NCBI GenBank assembly: GCA_017963875.1
Contig: JAGCTA010000326.1
Span: 1-9,063, forward strand
DNA: 9,063 nucleotides
Direction: 5' to 3'
Source: Victivallales bacterium
Lineage (GTDB): Bacteria; Verrucomicrobiota; Lentisphaeria; Oligosphaerales; Oligosphaeraceae
Shown: piece after piece, positions 1 through 6,528 of the stretch
How the letters are laid out: each line of letters opens with the position of its first letter
Position numbering within the stretch: position 1 is the first letter of the stretch
Notes under the pieces: model-generated
The model's database searches: none
Told to the model about the DNA's origin: nothing
What the model saw: the letters and a program-made list of their open reading frames with translations, nothing else
Position numbers and translations under genes: made by a program

Positions 1-378
1 ATCGACCAGCGCGATCCGCCACGCTATCCAGACACCCCTACGCCCTATCCAGAAGTCAAGCCATTTGCTGTCGAGAACATGCTTTTCTCCAACATCGAGG
101 CGCAAACACGGCTCTACTTCTTCGAAATCAAACTCACGGACAACGAGGCAGTCGATTATGTCCGTGACATTTCTCTTCGAGGCATCCACGCCATCAGCGG
201 ATGCTATCCCGTTATTCGTGCTTTGCCTGAGCATCACGTCAGCGACATTGAGTTCACGGACATTGTCCTCGACATGTGCCCTGTGGAAGGACATCCAGAA
301 TATGCGAACGGCACGTTGGATTTCAAACATGCGGAGAATGTATTCTTCAATAATTTCCGAATCAAGAGGACATTTTGA
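1..378 (+). CDS. GH28-like (polygalacturonase-type) beta-helix protein, C-terminal fragment
   Basis: The reading frame is open from the first base to a TGA at 376-378, giving 125 residues of the C-terminal end; the start lies outside the window. The visible part has a short repeating pattern of hydrophobic strands with asparagine and aspartate turns (VRDISLRGIHAISG, then HHVSDIEFTDIVLD, then FKHAENVFFNNFRI). This is the coil rhythm of right-handed parallel beta-helix proteins, and the 'xxIxFxxIxx' rungs resemble the C-terminal end of family GH28 pectin-type hydrolases. Such enzymes hydrolyse galacturonan-like or other polysaccharides, usually outside the cytoplasm. The GH28 catalytic aspartates would lie upstream and cannot be checked, so another beta-helix family such as a pectate-lyase-like protein is possible. 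It is the only plus-strand gene in the window, and its last 17 bases overlap the end of a convergent small gene. Confidence 0.7.
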   Translation: MDQRDPPRYPDTPTPYPEVKPFAVENMLFSNIEAQTRLYFFEIKLTDNEAVDYVRDISLRGIHAISGCYPVIRALPEHHVSDIEFTDIVLDMCPVEGHPEYANGTLDFKHAENVFFNNFRIKRTF

Positions 379-643
379 ATGTGAGAAGAATCATCGCGTT
401 AGCAGGTCTGTTGGCGCTGGTGGCATCGGTCTTCATCAAGGATTGCAACATCGGGATTCGCCTGCGATATTCGCGGGCCAGCGCACGCATCATGACATCT
501 GACTTCGGCCTTTTGTCAAATCCATACTTAACGTCCCATTTTCCGAACAGTTCATACGACTGCTTAAAGTCAAGCAGATGAGTGTCCTGTAAGAGACGAT
601 CGACCAGGTCATTGAATGCCTTGCTCTTCTTTTTTCTGCCCAT
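362..643 (-). CDS. small basic hypothetical protein (93 aa)
   Basis: I do not recognise this protein. The ATG at 641-643 is chosen because AGGAG lies 9 bases upstream; the longer frame reaching 826 would run back through the terminator and the tRNA gene, so it is rejected. The protein begins MGRKKKSKAFNDLVDRLL and contains a charged helical stretch (SDVMMRALAREYRRRIP), with no signal peptide or membrane segment, so it is probably cytoplasmic and could bind nucleic acid, which is only a guess from charge. The last 25 or so residues look low in information and lie opposite a signal-peptide-like plus-strand frame, so the true conserved part may end near residue 70. It ends with TGA inside the last codons of the GH28-like gene on the other strand. 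It lies 55 bases past the terminator behind the tRNA and would need its own promoter, which I could not identify with confidence. Confidence 0.5.
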   Translation of the reverse strand: MGRKKKSKAFNDLVDRLLQDTHLLDFKQSYELFGKWDVKYGFDKRPKSDVMMRALAREYRRRIPMLQSLMKTDATSANRPANAMILLTFKMSS

Positions 644-697
644 ATTGCGGTTCTCCTGGCAAAACGAAGCCAGTGATACCATAAGACAATTGGGCAC

Positions 698-738
698 AAA
701 AAAAGCCCTGAATGCCAAAAAATGGCAAAAATCAGGGC
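698..738 (-). terminator. rho-independent terminator downstream of tRNA-Leu
   Basis: Read on the minus strand, GCCCTGA (732-738) pairs with TCAGGGC (705-711). An inner TGCCA/TGGCA pair sits inside the loop, and a run of seven T follows directly (698-704). The hairpin starts 17 bases past the CCA end of the tRNA, so it most likely ends the tRNA transcript. It also separates the tRNA from the small gene further left. Confidence 0.85.
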
Positions 739-754
739 GATTTATACTTGAAGT

Positions 755-840
755 TGGTACCGGAGGAGGGGATCGAACCCTCACGCCTGTGAAGGCACCA
801 GATTTTGAGTCTAGCGCGTCTGCCATTCCGCCACTCCGGC
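755..840 (-). tRNA. trnL: tRNA-Leu(CAA)
   Basis: The 86-base minus-strand sequence folds as a class II tRNA. The acceptor stem is GCCGGAG with CTCCGGT (G1-T72 wobble), followed by discriminator A and an encoded CCA at 755-757. The anticodon stem CTAGA/TCTGG closes the loop CTCAAAA, so the anticodon is CAA (805-807) and reads UUG leucine codons. A long variable arm with stem GCCT/AGGC is typical of leucine tRNAs. The T arm is GAGGG-TTCGATC-CCCTC. It has the same direction as the oxidoreductase gene upstream but is set off by a likely own promoter and is followed by a strong terminator. Confidence 0.97.
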
Positions 841-856
841 TTGATGTACAATTAAT

Positions 857-885
857 AAATTAATGTCATTTATGGATTTTGTCAA
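857..885 (-). promoter_or_regulatory. probable sigma-70-type promoter for tRNA-Leu
   Basis: On the minus strand a perfect TTGACA (880-885) is followed after 17 bases by TAATTT (857-862), a weak match to the -10 box, in a very A+T-rich stretch. The -10 ends 16 bases before the first tRNA base, which fits a short 5' leader. The weak -10 and the unknown organism keep this moderate. Confidence 0.5.
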
Positions 886-896
886 GAAAAGTGAAT

Positions 897-945
897 GTAA
901 AAAGTGACTTCTTCAAGATGAAAAAACAATTTAACGCTTGAAGAA
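897..945 (-). terminator. possible terminator at the end of the five-gene block
   Basis: On the minus strand TTCTTCAAG (937-945, within the last codons of the oxidoreductase) can pair with CTTGAAGAA (909-917), a 9-base-pair stem with a 19-base loop. A TTTTT run follows after a short GTCAC spacer. The stem is A+T-rich and the T run is not directly adjacent, so this would be a weak terminator at best. Confidence 0.3.
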
Positions 946-1974
946 AAAAGGCTTGCCAGTTCGAGAAGATTCATAAATGCCGCAGATGAGTTCCACGGCG
1001 CGGCGTCCCTCGCGTCCGTCAAGCAACAACGGCTTGCCGTAGATAATGGCGTTTGCGAGGTCGCGGATTTGGCAGGAATGCCCGTATGTCGGGAAATTCA
1101 TTGGGCTTGATCCTCCATGCGCTTCGGCTTTGCCAAAGAGTTCCCTACGGATATTGTCGTCTTCAGGCAGAGGCGTGGCAAACTCCCAACGGGTGATTTT
1201 ATCTTCCTCAAAGGCAACCGTGCCCGTGCTGCCTGAAAACTCGACGCGTCTTGGAAAGCCTGGGGCACAGGAGGTGCTGACTTCAATTGTCCCAAAAGAG
1301 CCATTGCGGAATTTAACAGATGCACAAAGGTTGTCCTCGACTTCAATGGAATGCGTCAGTGTTCCAGAAAAAGCGAAAACTTCTTCAGGCGCGCCGTTGA
1401 TGTAAAGTAGAAGGTCAATCATGTGGATTGCCTGATTCATAAGGGCACCGCCGCCGTCCATTTTCCATGTGCCACGCCATGATGACCCCGTGTAATATGA
1501 TGGTTGCCGATACCAACGCATTTGGGCACTGGCGAGGACCATTCGCCCAAAACGTCCAGAACGCATGGCTTCATGAACGAGTTGCACTGGTTTTGAGAAT
1601 CGCGTCTGGAAGACAGAGGAAAGCAACACATGGTTTTCATCGCAAGCGGCAATCATCGCATCCACCTTCTCGACCGTGATTTCCAGAGGCTTTTCGCACA
1701 GGATATGCTTTCCTGCGCGTGCCGCAGCGATGGTCACTTCCCCATGGACTCCAGACGGCGTCGCGATGGTGACCGCATCGATTTCAGGGTCATTGAGCAT
1801 CTCATCAAGGCTGGAGAATGCCTTGCATCCAAATTGCTCGGCGCGATGTTTTGCGGCATCAGTCTTGTCAAAAAAACCAACGAGTTTGACATTGTCCACA
1901 TCCCTCATGGCTTTTGCATGATGCTCGGCTATCATTCCTGCGCCGATGATTCCAAAACCGACTTTATCTTTCAT
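931..1974 (-). CDS. Gfo/Idh/MocA family oxidoreductase
   Basis: This is an NAD(P)-dependent dehydrogenase expected to oxidise or reduce a sugar or sugar derivative in the cytoplasm. The 347 residues match the usual family length. The N-terminal Rossmann fold shows GIIGAGMIA at residues 8-16, with the dinucleotide-binding glycines G8, G11 and G13. The family EKP motif is at residues 94-96, with K95 the usual catalytic or cofactor-contacting lysine. The C-terminal alpha/beta domain has DGGGALMNQAIHMIDLL at 173-189, where H184 and D187 occupy the positions normally used for substrate binding and proton transfer. There is no signal peptide. The ATG at 1972-1974 has AGGAG 6 bases upstream. It starts 34 bases after the glycoside hydrolase gene and ends with TAA, so it is probably co-transcribed with that gene and may act on a sugar the hydrolase releases. 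The exact substrate cannot be read from the sequence. Confidence 0.95.
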   Translation of the reverse strand: MKDKVGFGIIGAGMIAEHHAKAMRDVDNVKLVGFFDKTDAAKHRAEQFGCKAFSSLDEMLNDPEIDAVTIATPSGVHGEVTIAAARAGKHILCEKPLEITVEKVDAMIAACDENHVLLSSVFQTRFSKPVQLVHEAMRSGRFGRMVLASAQMRWYRQPSYYTGSSWRGTWKMDGGGALMNQAIHMIDLLLYINGAPEEVFAFSGTLTHSIEVEDNLCASVKFRNGSFGTIEVSTSCAPGFPRRVEFSGSTGTVAFEEDKITRWEFATPLPEDDNIRRELFGKAEAHGGSSPMNFPTYGHSCQIRDLANAIIYGKPLLLDGREGRRAVELICGIYESSRTGKPFFFKR

Positions 1975-2008
1975 CGTTTACTCCTGAACGTGCCAATCCA
2001 AGTGCAGT

Positions 2009-4846
2009 TTAGTCTTTTTTGTAAATGCGGACATTGCGTCCCCATGCTCCCTCGCCGTAGGGGGAGACGACTTTGGCGGGCTTGCCCTTGGAAAGTACTT
2101 CGTCTGACGGCAATTCTGTTTCTTTTTCGCTGTACGGCATGGTTTTCCATGTCGTGTCGGACAAAATCATCGTCTGGTCGATTGTAAGTTCTGCCAGGAC
2201 ACCGCAGGGCAGGGCACCCATATCTAGGGCATGAACGACAATGGTGTTGGTTCCTTTGCGGAGATAAGGCATCAGGTTGTATTCGCCCATTTTACCCCAG
2301 CCCATGTCCTCGCCGATTTTCTGACCGTTCAGATAGACCGTGTGGGCATCATCGGCAGCGACGCGTAGCCTGCCGCCTTTGGCCGGGTCATCGACATCAA
2401 AGGAGCGATAGACGAGGCAATGCGCACCGCTGTTCAGTGAGTCCGCGTCCCAAATCCATGATGCCTTGCCGAGATACTGCTCGTATTTCGTCTGTTCCCA
2501 TGACTTGGAAATGAAGGCGGAGAACGGCTCGCCTTCGCGGTCGAAAGCCTCGTTGCGTTCTGGCAATGGATAGAGTGGCGGCGGAAGTGGCTTGGCACCG
2601 CAGACGATGGCGCAGTTTGGTTCGAGCGTCAACGAGGAGAGGTCAACGGGCTTGCCTGAAATGAATTCGACAAGGCCGTTTTCCGTGAGATTGACAGAGC
2701 CCTGGATTTCTTTATCAGTCAGATTCAAGATGAAATAATAGCGGTTGCCGTCGCATTCGATGGGGACGGCTCGAATGTCGGCAGAACTTGTCTGGAGGTC
2801 TTCCAACTGACGACCGTTTGTAAACAAGGGGGTCAGCGTGTGGAGTTCCCCAGTCACGGCGAGAAGCGTGTCCCAGAAGGATGGCGTCAGAATCGAGTAA
2901 CTACCCCAGAGGCTGTAGCCAGTGCCGCCATTGAGGATTGTATCGAAAGCCATGAAACGCGAAACCATCAGCGACGGGTAGATTCGTTTCATGTTCGGGT
3001 TGAATTTGTCATTTGAGATATCCTGCCAGGAGAAACCCTGAAGTGCGTTCCAGACGGGCTTTTCGCCATGGACGATGTCAGCGAGGCGCAACGCGTATTT
3101 GCCGCAACTGGTCGGCGTCTTGTCGGTCAGGCCCGAATGGCCGTTGGGCCATGGAACGGGATAGATATCGACGCCGATGATATCGCAGGCTTCGCCATAC
3201 GGACGGAGGTCGGCGACTTCGTTGCGAGGAGCGAGATTCAGCCATACGGGGTGCCCAGGGTCAATTTCGCGCAAATGCGCATAGGCGACACGTAGCGGTT
3301 CCACAGGCACGCCACCCCACAACGGCTCATCGATGAGGAAATGCCCAAAGAAGGCTGGATGTGCAAGGATTTCAGGCGTGTAGAGTGTTTTGGTCCGTTT
3401 CAGCCATGGCTCGATTTCGGCGGTGCTTCTTGGACAGGCGCTGTTGATGACGATTTTGACGCCGTGACGGTGGGCCATGTCTAGACGGAGAAGCATCTTT
3501 TCGGGGCTGACAGAGAAGTTTGTCTTCATTGTGTTGAAGCCATGGCGGGCCAGCCAGTAGAGCGCCTGTTCGGTCTGCGGGACATCGCCCCATTTCATGA
3601 TGGGGAACCACGGCTTGCCGTCGAATGTCACGATGCGGTCGGGTCTGATTTTGACTTCATGCGGCAGTGGCGCGAGTTTGTGAATGGTGCTCTTGAACGT
3701 GCGGAAAAGCGTCGCATCCGTTCCACGGATGGCGGCGGTCAGAGTGGCGGTGCCGAAATCATTCCATGGGTCGAAGCGGAACTCCGCACGTCCTTCGGAA
3801 AATGTGATTTCCTGGCGTTGGACGGTGCCGTCGGGGCGTGTCAGCGAGACGGTCGCGTCCTTTCCTTCGGGGGCGAGCAAGACGCCTGCGACCGACTGGT
3901 CCTTGTCGGATGCGAAAAGCGTTTCGCGGTAGGCGGGGGAGGTGAAGCGTAGGCGCCAGTTGTCGGCGGGGTTTAGTTTGCGCTCTTCAATGGAAAAATC
4001 GCAGAAACGGACTTTCCCCTGCGTATTTAGCGAGAGAGACAATTTGATGGTGTGGATGTCCGAGTCTGCAGGGACAGTGAAATCCTGGAACTTCGCCTGT
4101 GGCGTCGATGACCAGACATCATTGAAGGTAAAACTGCCTTCGACCGCAGGGGTGATCTTCGTGCGGATTTCATGGAATCCCGTAATGCTTCCCGATGCGC
4201 CGAGGCCAACGGCGGAGTAGCGGATGCGATAACTTTTTCCAGGTTCGACAGGGATGCTATTGATGACCGCGCCACCTTCCCTGCCGTTGAGGATGATGAC
4301 GCCTTCTTCCTCTTCAGAATGAGGTGGAGGAACGCTCAAACGACCGCCAAGAAGCCTCGTGACCTTCATCGGCTTCGCGTTCAATTTGCGGAAGGACACT
4401 TCTTCGCCTTTGCAGACGAGGACGATGATGCAACGGGTCGATTTTTCGACAGGCGATATGATGTAACTGAATGGTTCCCATTCGCCGTTGCCTATATGCC
4501 AGGTGTTTCCAGCGATGCGATAAACCTCGCCAGGTTCATACCATTCGGTATAAGGCCGCCAATTGACGCCTGGAGCGGCTTTCCCTTCGCCTGTAATGAG
4601 GACGGGCGAACCGTCTCTGGGGAGTGTCAGGCCGTGGATGATGCGCGTCGGCTTGCCTTCGATGGGTGCCAATGTCACATCTGCGTCGTTCTTGCCGAAA
4701 GTGAGCGTTGCACCGTGGTTGCCCCATCCCTTTGCTGCGGTGTCGGTGCGGTCGCTGAAGTCAGCGTTTTCAAGGATGGGCGGCGGCGGTGCCTGGTCGA
4801 GGTTGATTGAGTGGAACTCCACTTCGCCTGGGCCTTCGATGCCCAC
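2009..4846 (-). CDS. glycoside hydrolase-like protein, main part (second beta module, TIM barrel, C-terminal jelly roll) downstream of in-frame TAG
   Basis: This 945-codon frame is the continuation of the gene that begins at 5284; its GTG at 4844-4846 is only the first possible start after the stop and has no ribosome binding site. Modules in order, by residues of this frame: a copy of the first beta module (about 24-157), another beta-sandwich-like region (about 180-290), a further beta-rich linker domain (about 295-390), a TIM-barrel domain (about 400-690) starting DRIVTFDGKPWFPIMKWG, a small beta region (about 690-750), and a C-terminal galactose-binding-like jelly roll (about 794-900, ASWIWDAD, then LRVAADDAHTVYLNG). 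The last resembles the N-terminal domains of alpha-L-rhamnosidases and GH2 enzymes. The barrel has FLIDEPLW at 503-510, where E507 would be the acid/base if it follows clan GH-A. Family and substrate are not assigned. It ends with TAA, 34 bases before the oxidoreductase gene. Confidence 0.85.
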   Translation of the reverse strand: MGIEGPGEVEFHSINLDQAPPPPILENADFSDRTDTAAKGWGNHGATLTFGKNDADVTLAPIEGKPTRIIHGLTLPRDGSPVLITGEGKAAPGVNWRPYTEWYEPGEVYRIAGNTWHIGNGEWEPFSYIISPVEKSTRCIIVLVCKGEEVSFRKLNAKPMKVTRLLGGRLSVPPPHSEEEEGVIILNGREGGAVINSIPVEPGKSYRIRYSAVGLGASGSITGFHEIRTKITPAVEGSFTFNDVWSSTPQAKFQDFTVPADSDIHTIKLSLSLNTQGKVRFCDFSIEERKLNPADNWRLRFTSPAYRETLFASDKDQSVAGVLLAPEGKDATVSLTRPDGTVQRQEITFSEGRAEFRFDPWNDFGTATLTAAIRGTDATLFRTFKSTIHKLAPLPHEVKIRPDRIVTFDGKPWFPIMKWGDVPQTEQALYWLARHGFNTMKTNFSVSPEKMLLRLDMAHRHGVKIVINSACPRSTAEIEPWLKRTKTLYTPEILAHPAFFGHFLIDEPLWGGVPVEPLRVAYAHLREIDPGHPVWLNLAPRNEVADLRPYGEACDIIGVDIYPVPWPNGHSGLTDKTPTSCGKYALRLADIVHGEKPVWNALQGFSWQDISNDKFNPNMKRIYPSLMVSRFMAFDTILNGGTGYSLWGSYSILTPSFWDTLLAVTGELHTLTPLFTNGRQLEDLQTSSADIRAVPIECDGNRYYFILNLTDKEIQGSVNLTENGLVEFISGKPVDLSSLTLEPNCAIVCGAKPLPPPLYPLPERNEAFDREGEPFSAFISKSWEQTKYEQYLGKASWIWDADSLNSGAHCLVYRSFDVDDPAKGGRLRVAADDAHTVYLNGQKIGEDMGWGKMGEYNLMPYLRKGTNTIVVHALDMGALPCGVLAELTIDQTMILSDTTWKTMPYSEKETELPSDEVLSKGKPAKVVSPYGEGAWGRNVRIYKKD

Positions 4847-5218
4847 GACCTACAGTGCGATTGAATAGGGGAATTTCTGCGTGAAATCGCGCGTGAACTC
4901 CTCCATTTCGCCCGTGCCATCATGCCAGATAGCACCTGAACTGAAATAGTGGTCCCACTTGCCAGGGGCGAGTTTTTGCCCGTAACTTTCCACATAGACG
5001 CGCCATTTGGTTCCAACAGGTGCCTTGGCCTTTGCGATGATGCGCAGAGGCGTATCAAGCGGAATCGTGACTTTCTGCGTATAGACCGCCCTGCCTTTGG
5101 CGTCTGGCACGAGCACCGCTGCGCCGTTCTTCGCGGCGGAGTCGCCAGACAGGCGCATCCAGCCTTTCGGGTGACCGATGCCGTCAGCATCGGCGAAATT
5201 GATGTTCTTCAGCATATT
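4376..5218 (-). repeat. tandem duplicated beta module in the glycoside hydrolase (copies 4799-5218 and 4376-4777)
   Basis: Two adjacent modules of about 140 and 134 codons share an ordered set of residues. Both have a start of L-x-N-x-x-F-x-D, then KGW (residues 40-42 of the front part; 39-41 of the rear frame), then a KA-x-x-G-x-x-WR-x-Y-x-E strand, then WHxGxGExExF, then GE-x-V-x-F near the end. The duplication is old, as most other positions differ. The modules look like beta-sandwich carbohydrate-binding domains, but no family is assigned. The in-frame TAG falls in the second-last strand of the first copy. Confidence 0.75.
4850..4852 (-). other. in-frame TAG codon interrupting the glycoside hydrolase gene
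   Basis: The frame starting at 5284 reads ...PYSIAL, then TAG, then VVGIEGPGEVEF... with no change of frame. The downstream part completes the first beta module: the second copy of that module has a matching strand ending in GEEVSF. No ribosome binding site precedes the GTG at 4844-4846. The codon is therefore a nonsense mutation (for example from CAG, TGG or AAG), a sequencing error, or a read-through or recoded codon; the sequence alone cannot decide. Confidence 0.9.
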
Positions 5219-5284
5219 GTCGGCGAAAAGCGCTGTAGTCAATGCGATCACCGATGCGAGAAGTGTTCGTTTGGGAAGGTGCAT
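4850..5284 (-). CDS. glycoside hydrolase-like protein, secreted N-terminal part upstream of in-frame TAG
   Basis: This 144-codon piece is the true 5' end of the gene that continues to 2009. The ATG at 5282-5284 has AAGGAG 6 bases upstream. It begins with a signal peptide (MHLPKRTLLASVIALTTALFA, with likely cleavage after the ALFA at residues 18-21), so the protein is exported across the inner membrane. The remainder is the larger part of a beta-sandwich-like module with KGW at 40-42, WR at 94-95 and WHDGTGEMEEF at 120-130. The module lacks its last strand because of the TAG at 4850-4852. If translation stops there the product is a secreted fragment with no catalytic domain, and probably unstable. 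With read-through the product would have 1091 residues. The start lies 18 bases after the DUF4340 gene, in the same direction. Confidence 0.85.
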   Translation of the reverse strand: MHLPKRTLLASVIALTTALFADNMLKNINFADADGIGHPKGWMRLSGDSAAKNGAAVLVPDAKGRAVYTQKVTIPLDTPLRIIAKAKAPVGTKWRVYVESYGQKLAPGKWDHYFSSGAIWHDGTGEMEEFTRDFTQKFPYSIAL

Positions 5285-5302
5285 GAGGTTCTCCTTCTGT
5301 TT

Positions 5303-6496
5303 TTATTTCTTCTCTACGTCCTTTGTTTTGTCATCCTTGGGCGGTTCGGGCTTGGGAGCGTCTTTCAGAAAATCATTGAATGTCTTGTCAATACTGCTGA
5401 GGGCGTATGTGCCGACTTCATAAATCCATTTCCCGATGGTGGCATTGGTGTTTGCCGCTTTCTCCTGGTTCTTCTTGACCTTTTCGGCGAACTCCTTGTC
5501 GAGTTTTTCCTTGTCTTCAGGCTTTTCATCCTTGCCAGGCGTGCGCGTTGTTGCACCAAACCATTCGACGGAGGCCAGTTTCATATAGCGTTTGGAGTCC
5601 TTTGTCTCCCCAAAGACGATAGTGTATTTGAAATCGTCCTTGTCTGTGGCGATGTACGTCTTCGTCTTTGCGAAGCCGATGTCCTCTGGCTTTGAATCCA
5701 AAGGCGCGACATCATTGAAACGAATCCATGAAAAGGCGGATTTGACGGAACTGATTTTCGATGAATCTGCTTCCTTTCCTTCTGGAATGGTTCCTTGAAG
5801 TTTCAAATCATTGGACTTGTCGTCGTGCTTGAGTGCCCAGAGCGTCTTGCCGTCTTCCTGAAGTTCAGCCGTCTGGATATCGGAACATTTGAAAAACTCC
5901 TTGTCGAGCCAGGATGCGGGTTTTGTGTCGGCGGAACGAAGCGTTTCAGCAACAAGCATTGGCGTCTCACCGTCAAGAATGAAACGTCCGTCGGGCATTG
6001 GCCCGCCGCCGCCGAACATCATCATGTTGCGTGGGGCCTCGTCGCCCATGTCCCTCATGTGTTCAGAGCCGATGATGAACGACTTGAGCGTCTTGCCGTC
6101 CGCATCGGCAAGCGTGAGTGTGATTGCACCTGCTTCTGGAGTAAGTTTGAGTTCGCCAAACTGTTCCTTTGAGAGCGCCAGTTTTCGGGCGATGCGCGTT
6201 TCGGTCAGTGTGATGAGAAAATCCTTGAGCGTTGACATATTGGCTGGATAGTCGTTGCGTTCCTTGACGCACCAGTTGCCGTTGTTCTTGTAGATAGTGA
6301 CACTCTCTGTCCCTGACGCAAGCGTGATTGATGCGACCTTTGTTGCGTCAAAGGCACTTTCGGGCAGCAAGAGTGCATTTTCGTCACTGGATGCCGCCTC
6401 GCTCCAGCCACTTTCATTTGAACGATTCATGAGATAGGCCGCAATGCCGAGAATGGCTGCAGCGACAATTAAATAAATGAGTTGTTTAGGTTTCAT
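5303..6496 (-). CDS. DUF4340 domain-containing protein
   Basis: The 397-residue protein starts with a single membrane anchor (about residues 5-23, LIYLIVAAAILGIAAYLM) and then a long, mostly beta-strand extracytoplasmic part. The pattern of a repeated short domain, with WCVKERNDYPAN near 75-86 and WLDKEF at 196-201, is that of DUF4340. This family is commonly found behind Gld-type ABC permease and GldG genes; its molecular job is not established. Two oddities are visible: a Met/Gly-rich loop (NMMMFGGGGPMPDG, about 157-170) and a Lys/Pro/Asp-rich tail (about 378-397). The ATG at 6494-6496 has only a weak AAGAGA upstream. It starts 32 bases after the GldG-like gene, ends with TAA, and is followed 18 bases later by the hydrolase gene. 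Confidence 0.85.
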   Translation of the reverse strand: MKPKQLIYLIVAAAILGIAAYLMNRSNESGWSEAASSDENALLLPESAFDATKVASITLASGTESVTIYKNNGNWCVKERNDYPANMSTLKDFLITLTETRIARKLALSKEQFGELKLTPEAGAITLTLADADGKTLKSFIIGSEHMRDMGDEAPRNMMMFGGGGPMPDGRFILDGETPMLVAETLRSADTKPASWLDKEFFKCSDIQTAELQEDGKTLWALKHDDKSNDLKLQGTIPEGKEADSSKISSVKSAFSWIRFNDVAPLDSKPEDIGFAKTKTYIATDKDDFKYTIVFGETKDSKRYMKLASVEWFGATTRTPGKDEKPEDKEKLDKEFAEKVKKNQEKAANTNATIGKWIYEVGTYALSSIDKTFNDFLKDAPKPEPPKDDKTKDVEKK

Positions 6497-6528
6497 GGAT
6501 ATCTCTTTTGAAATGGGGTGGTTAAAGG

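Noticed and set aside
644..697. Promoter for the small minus-strand gene
   Set aside because: A TTGTCT-like box is present but no convincing -10 at proper spacing, so I do not call it.
805..807. tRNA-Leu as a possible amber suppressor for the TAG at 4850-4852
   Set aside because: The anticodon is clearly CAA, the normal UUG reader; CUA would be needed to read TAG.
644..826. N-terminal extension of the small minus-strand protein back to 826
   Set aside because: It would translate through the hairpin terminator and much of tRNA-Leu; the ATG at 641-643 has a proper ribosome binding site.
1630..2187. Plus-strand open frame of 185 codons across the oxidoreductase/hydrolase boundary
   Set aside because: It runs through the ribosome binding site and two conserved genes on the other strand, with cysteine- and arginine-rich low-plausibility sequence.
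4172..4810. Long plus-strand open frame of 212 codons opposite the hydrolase gene
   Set aside because: It is antisense to clearly conserved domains, has no recognisable protein features, and is the kind of frame expected opposite a long coding region.
4844..4846. GTG as a real separate start for the 945-codon frame
   Set aside because: There is no ribosome binding site, it would start in the middle of a beta module, and it is in the same frame as the upstream part.
4949..5695. Plus-strand open frame of 248 codons across the hydrolase and DUF4340 genes
   Set aside because: It spans two real minus-strand genes and their spacer and shows no family signature; treated as a shadow.
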